The notes under the pieces are model-generated. The model was not told where the DNA came from. It ran no database searches and saw only the letters and a list, made by a program, of their open reading frames with translations. Shown here piece by piece: positions 60,747 to 64,000 of a stretch of 64,000 nucleotides of DNA. The position numbers and the translations under genes were made by a program. How positions within the stretch are numbered: position 1 is the first letter of the stretch; every line of letters starts with the position of its first letter. This DNA is from Lachnospiraceae bacterium oral taxon 096 (lineage in GTDB: Bacteria > Bacillota > Clostridia > Lachnospirales > Lachnospiraceae): assembly GCA_018141845.1 (NCBI GenBank), contig CP073340.1:1761001-1825000 (forward strand), in the 5' to 3' direction.

Positions 60747-61115
60747 CTACTCCTTAGTAGACTCATTTCCCATGACCTCATCAATCAACTTTGACATCTT
60801 CATTCCATAGGCCATGGATGTATCCAAAACAAACTTTAATTCTGGTGTGTTTCGCAAATTAATTTTCTCTGCAAGTTCGTGGCGGATAAATCCTGCTGCC
60901 TGCTTTAACCCTGCAATTGTCTCCTCTGCCACCTTGTCATCTCCTAAAACACTGATATATGCTGTACAATACTTTAAATCTGGTGTCACCACTGCCTCTG
61001 TACAACTTGTCAACTCATGTATTCTAGGATCCTTTAGTCCTTCACGAATAATCTCCGAAAGTGCTCTTTGCACCTCTGCATTAATTCGTGTATTCTTTAC
61101 ACTATTTTTTCTCAT
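60747..61115 (-). CDS. rbfA: 30S ribosome-binding factor RbfA
   Basis: Helps 16S rRNA 5'-end maturation and cold adaptation. It has 122 aa and a single KH-like domain. Conserved features: RINAEVQRALSEIIREGLKD (about 10-29), the central STAYISVLG-like string (TAYISVLGD, about 51-59) and LRNTPELKFVLDTSMAYG (about 86-103). It sits 23 bp after infB and 3 bp before nrnA. Confidence 0.95.
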   Translation of the reverse strand: MRKNSVKNTRINAEVQRALSEIIREGLKDPRIHELTSCTEAVVTPDLKYCTAYISVLGDDKVAEETIAGLKQAAGFIRHELAEKINLRNTPELKFVLDTSMAYGMKMSKLIDEVMGNESTKE

Positions 61116-61138
61116 TTCTATCGCCTTTCCACTGCGAA

Positions 61139-63808
61139 TTAGCTACGTGGCACCTCAACCATAGCATAGGCCTCTACTTGATCAAGCTCCTTTACATCAT
61201 TAAACTTCTCAAACACAAGACCACACTCATAGCCTGCTGCGACTTCCTTGACATCATCCTTAAATCTCTTTAATGATGCCAAATTTCCATCGAAAATTTG
61301 TTCGCCATCACGAGTAATTCTACACTTACATCCTCTTTGGAACTTTCCATCCAGTACATAAGATCCCGCAATCGTGCCGATACCAGAAGCCTTAAACAGC
61401 TGTCTAATCTCTGCGTGACCAATGATCTTCTCCTCATAAATTGGCTCAAGCATTCCCTTCATTGCAGATTCTACATCTGCAATGACCTGATAAATTACCT
61501 TGTAGAAACGAAGATCCACCTTTTCATGCTCTGCAGTTGTCTTTGCCATCGCATCTGCACGTACATTAAATCCAATGATAATAGCATTACTTGCTGCAGC
61601 CAATGCCACATCTGACTCCGTAATTGCTCCAACACCATCGTGAATAACTTTTACCTGCACTTCTTCATTAGAAATCTTAATTAAGGATTGCTTTACTGCC
61701 TCAACAGATCCTTGCACATCGGCCTTTAAGATAATTGGAAGTTCCTTGACATTTCCAGCCTTAATCTGGCTAAACAAGTCATCGAGCGAAAGCTTTGCCT
61801 TTGTCTCCTCAATCAACTTATTCTTGCCCTCACTGATAAAGGTTGCTGCAAATGCCTTTGCCTCATTATTGTCCTCTGTTGCAACCAAAACTTCTCCTGC
61901 ATTTGGCACATTATCAAGTCCCAAAATCTCAACTGGTGTGGATGGTGTCGCCTCTTCAACTCTTCTTCCCTGATCATTGATCATGGCTCTTACCTTACCA
62001 GAACAAGCACCTGCAGCCACAAAATCTCCCACATGCAAAGTTCCCTTTTGTACAAGGATGGTTGCCACTGAACCGCGACCACGATCAAGCTCTGCCTCAA
62101 TAACAATACCTCTTGCCTTGCGGTTTGGATTGGCCTTTAATTCTTTCACTTCTGCAGTTAGAAGTATCATCTCTAAGAGGTTCTCAATTCCTCTACCTTC
62201 CTTTGCAGAAACTTCACAAAAGATCGTTGATCCGCCCCAATCCTCAGGAATTAACTGATACTCGGATAGCTCCTGCTTTACTCTTTCCACATTAGCTCCA
62301 GGCTTATCAATCTTATTGACAGCAACAATAATCTCTACTCCAGCAGCCTTAGCATGATTAATAGCCTCTACTGTCTGTGGCATAACACCATCATCTGCTG
62401 CAACAACTAAAATGGCAATATCTGTAGACTTTGCACCACGCATACGCATAGCTGTAAATGCTTCATGTCCTGGGGTGTCAAGGAAGGTAATCTTTTGCCC
62501 CTTAATTTGAACCATATACGCACCGATATGCTGTGTAATACCGCCAGCCTCTGAACTTGTGACATTGGTCTTTCGAATTGCATCAAGAAGTGAGGTCTTT
62601 CCATGATCGACATGTCCCATAACACAGACAACAGGTGGTCTAGGCACAAGATCCTCTGCATTCTCCTCATCTTCCTTCAAAAGCTCTGCAATGACATCGA
62701 CCTTCTTTTCCAATGTACAAATGACATCATACTCCAGTGCAATTTCTTCTGCCTTTTCAAAGCTAATCTCTGAGTTTAATGTCATCACTTCACCCTTTAA
62801 AAAGAGTTTCTTTACAATTGCAGAAGGTTGTAATTTCATCTTACTTGCCAAATCCTTTATGGTGATGGTCTCTGGAATGATAATCTCTTTGATATCCTCT
62901 TCTACTGCCTCTACCTTTGGCTTAACTGGCATAATAAATGGATGTCTGCTCACTCTTCCACCCTTTGCTGGGCCATCCTCTGTGCGATGCTTTTTGTCAT
63001 TTTTTTGGTTTTTGAAGTTATTCTTATTCAATCGTGTTGTAGATGTCTTCTTAGCCAATGCACCATCTAAGTTTGCTGTACTTGGCTTACTACTATTATT
63101 TTTTGATTGAAAGTTTCTGCTTGGTGCAGCATCCTTATCTTTATCAAAACCGCCCTGATAACCTCGGCTATAATTGCCACCTCTGCCATCTCGATTACCC
63201 GGATTCCCATTGCGATTTCCAGCATTGCGATCACGATTTCCCTGATAGCCTCCTCTTGCCTCGCGATTTCCATCACGGCTTCCCTGATAGCCTCCTCTTG
63301 CCTCGCGGTTTCCGTCACGATTTCCCTGATAACTACTTCTTCCGTCACGGTTTCCCTGATAACTACTCCTTCCGTCGCGGTTTCCATCGCGATTTCCTTG
63401 ATAACTACTTCTTCCCTCACGGTTTCCATCGCGATTTCCCTGATAACTACTTCTTCCCTCGCGGTTTCCATCGCGATTTCCCTGATAGCCTCCTCTTGCC
63501 TCACGGTTTCCATCACGATTTCCCTGACGATTTCCGCTTCGCTCACGATTTCCTGTGGAATTTCCTCCTCTCTCACGATTACTATTACGTTCTCTATTAC
63601 CTTGATCTGCTCTTGGTGCAGTTGGCCTTCCATTATCATTTCTCTTTTCAGCCACCGATTTCACCTCTTCCCTCTTATTTTCTTCTCTTCCTGCCTTTGG
63701 CTGCTGTGCATTTTGTGGGCGAAATACCGCACTCACTTTTTTTGTATGCACCTCAGTTTTAACCTCTTGATTATCTTTCAAATCGTGTACCCCCCATCTA
63801 TTGTTCAA
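61139..63808 (-). CDS. infB: Translation initiation factor IF-2 with an Arg/Gly-rich repeat region
   Basis: Delivers initiator tRNA to the 30S subunit. It has 889 aa if started at the TTG at 63808. The homology to the usual N-terminal VHEL motif (VHDL, residues 7-10) favours this start, but it has no ribosome site; an alternative TTG at 63781 has GGGGGG 8 bp upstream and would give 880 aa. Residues 60-220 are a low-complexity Asn/Arg/Gly/Asp region with tandem 14-residue units. The IF2_N domain (about 312-367), the GTPase (GHVDHGKTS at 398-406, [16 protein letters not shown]) and the two beta-barrel domains complete it. Followed by rbfA. Confidence 0.95.
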   Translation of the reverse strand: MNNRWGVHDLKDNQEVKTEVHTKKVSAVFRPQNAQQPKAGREENKREEVKSVAEKRNDNGRPTAPRADQGNRERNSNRERGGNSTGNRERSGNRQGNRDGNREARGGYQGNRDGNREGRSSYQGNRDGNREGRSSYQGNRDGNRDGRSSYQGNRDGRSSYQGNRDGNREARGGYQGSRDGNREARGGYQGNRDRNAGNRNGNPGNRDGRGGNYSRGYQGGFDKDKDAAPSRNFQSKNNSSKPSTANLDGALAKKTSTTRLNKNNFKNQKNDKKHRTEDGPAKGGRVSRHPFIMPVKPKVEAVEEDIKEIIIPETITIKDLASKMKLQPSAIVKKLFLKGEVMTLNSEISFEKAEEIALEYDVICTLEKKVDVIAELLKEDEENAEDLVPRPPVVCVMGHVDHGKTSLLDAIRKTNVTSSEAGGITQHIGAYMVQIKGQKITFLDTPGHEAFTAMRMRGAKSTDIAILVVAADDGVMPQTVEAINHAKAAGVEIIVAVNKIDKPGANVERVKQELSEYQLIPEDWGGSTIFCEVSAKEGRGIENLLEMILLTAEVKELKANPNRKARGIVIEAELDRGRGSVATILVQKGTLHVGDFVAAGACSGKVRAMINDQGRRVEEATPSTPVEILGLDNVPNAGEVLVATEDNNEAKAFAATFISEGKNKLIEETKAKLSLDDLFSQIKAGNVKELPIILKADVQGSVEAVKQSLIKISNEEVQVKVIHDGVGAITESDVALAAASNAIIIGFNVRADAMAKTTAEHEKVDLRFYKVIYQVIADVESAMKGMLEPIYEEKIIGHAEIRQLFKASGIGTIAGSYVLDGKFQRGCKCRITRDGEQIFDGNLASLKRFKDDVKEVAAGYECGLVFEKFNDVKELDQVEAYAMVEVPRS
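63242..63523 (-). repeat. 42-bp tandem repeat array inside infB (14-residue units)
   Basis: Six full units of the type [14 protein letters not shown] and one short 10-residue unit are encoded at residues 96-189 of IF-2, in the variants REARGG, REGRSS and RDGRSS. Before and after it the region stays Asn/Arg/Gly-rich. Because the unit is a multiple of three, copy-number change keeps the frame. Confidence 0.9.
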
Positions 63809-64000
63809 GTAATTTTATCAACGCCATTGCAAATCCATGATCACTCACACCAACAGACGCCCTCGCCTGTTTTCCTATGGCATGACCTAAACTGTCCTTA
63901 TCACCATATACATACATGGGCACTTGATAATATGTGCTCTTGTCCTTAAAAAGTTTTTTTGTCGGATCTGAAGCGTCCAAAGCCACAAGGACTAGCTTTG
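63798..64000 (-). CDS. L7Ae-family ribosomal-type protein (YlxQ), 5'-truncated
   Basis: The C-terminal 67 residues of a small L7Ae/L30e-like protein; the start lies beyond the right edge of the window. The visible part reads [17 protein letters not shown] and later [20 protein letters not shown], which match the YlxQ/RplGA family (K-turn RNA binding). The position directly before infB, with a short overlap with the infB TTG at 63808, is the conserved nusA-ylxR-ylxQ-infB order. Confidence 0.88.
   Translation of the reverse strand, partial: KLVLVALDASDPTKKLFKDKSTYYQVPMYVYGDKDSLGHAIGKQARASVGVSDHGFAMALIKLLEQ

Noticed and set aside
63067..63639. 190-codon open frame on the minus strand over infB
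   Set aside because: Another frame of the same repeat region; low-complexity Glu/Ile/Val sequence without a ribosome site.
63058..63949. Long open frames on the plus strand across the infB N-terminal region (234 and 280 codons)
   Set aside because: They are antisense to the tandem repeat of infB. The repeat keeps several frames open at once, and the encoded peptides are low-complexity (His/Asp/Phe or Ser/Ile/Thr).

Overview
The window looks like a contiguous chromosomal piece of a low-GC, Gram-positive anaerobe of the class Clostridia, most likely a member of the Lachnospiraceae. Three things point there: a complete Rnf complex (rnfCDGEAB) together with an Nfn-type transhydrogenase pair, strong AGGAGG-type ribosome sites, and families that I know mainly from that group (DUF5716, DUF5717, DUF4364). 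I cannot name the genus. Almost every gene is a housekeeping gene. No prophage, CRISPR array, rRNA or tRNA gene was found.

Layout. 1-10.6 kb (+ strand): a tight cluster of a YugP-type zinc peptidase (cut by the window edge), rsmB, rlmN, the phosphatase/kinase pair prpC-prkC, rsgA, rpe and thiN, followed by an ECF transporter S component, serS and a small glyoxalase-fold gene. 10.7-13.7 kb (- strand): glmS and an isolated tyrosine integrase whose last codons contain the glmS promoter. 13.9-17.5 kb (+): a membrane-anchored NlpC/P60 hydrolase and an LCP-family cell-wall ligase. 17.6-19.4 kb (-): a small lipoprotein and eno, divergent from a second tyrosine recombinase and a TetR regulator (19.5-21.3 kb, +). 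21.3-22.2 kb: a histidine phosphatase and the shrunken remains of an IS200/IS605-type tnpB element that keeps its right-end hairpin.

22.2-33.4 kb (-) is one long, closely packed transcription unit read from 33.4 kb downwards: DUF5717 (1186 aa), DUF5716 (an actin/Hsp70-fold-like protein), a TPR-like protein, valS, folC, a 49-residue protein and a membrane TPR protein. The DUF5717-DUF5716-TPR trio is the best candidate here for an undescribed system. 33.5-38.1 kb holds a DUF4364 regulator, then engB, clpX, clpP and tig, and an unannotated promoter-to-terminator unit of about 145 nt that looks like a small RNA gene. 38.1-43.2 kb is the rnf operon, whose promoter lies inside the loop of a long-range inverted repeat behind argS.

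43.4-51.8 kb (-): argS, efp, aroQ, a frameshifted aroE, yqeG, nrdR, then the sulfur genes cysK-metY with a CymR-like regulator, and a GntR/FCD regulator. 52.0-55.2 kb: nfnA-nfnB, folA and a DtxR-type metal regulator. 55.3-64.0 kb: the classical translation/RNA cluster (L7Ae-like, infB, rbfA, nrnA, truB, ribF, rpsO, pnp), with a long hairpin leader in front of pnp and a tandem Arg/Gly repeat inside IF-2.

How the parts fit. Reduced ferredoxin is a shared currency. Rnf would couple its oxidation by NAD+ to an ion gradient, and NfnAB would use it with NADH to make NADPH. Protein quality control (tig-clpP-clpX), ribosome maturation (rsgA, rbfA, engB, rlmN, rsmB, truB) and cell-wall control (prkC with PASTA domains, LCP, NlpC/P60, glmS) make up most of the rest. 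Function calls rest on motifs, length and gene order recognised by eye. No database search was run.
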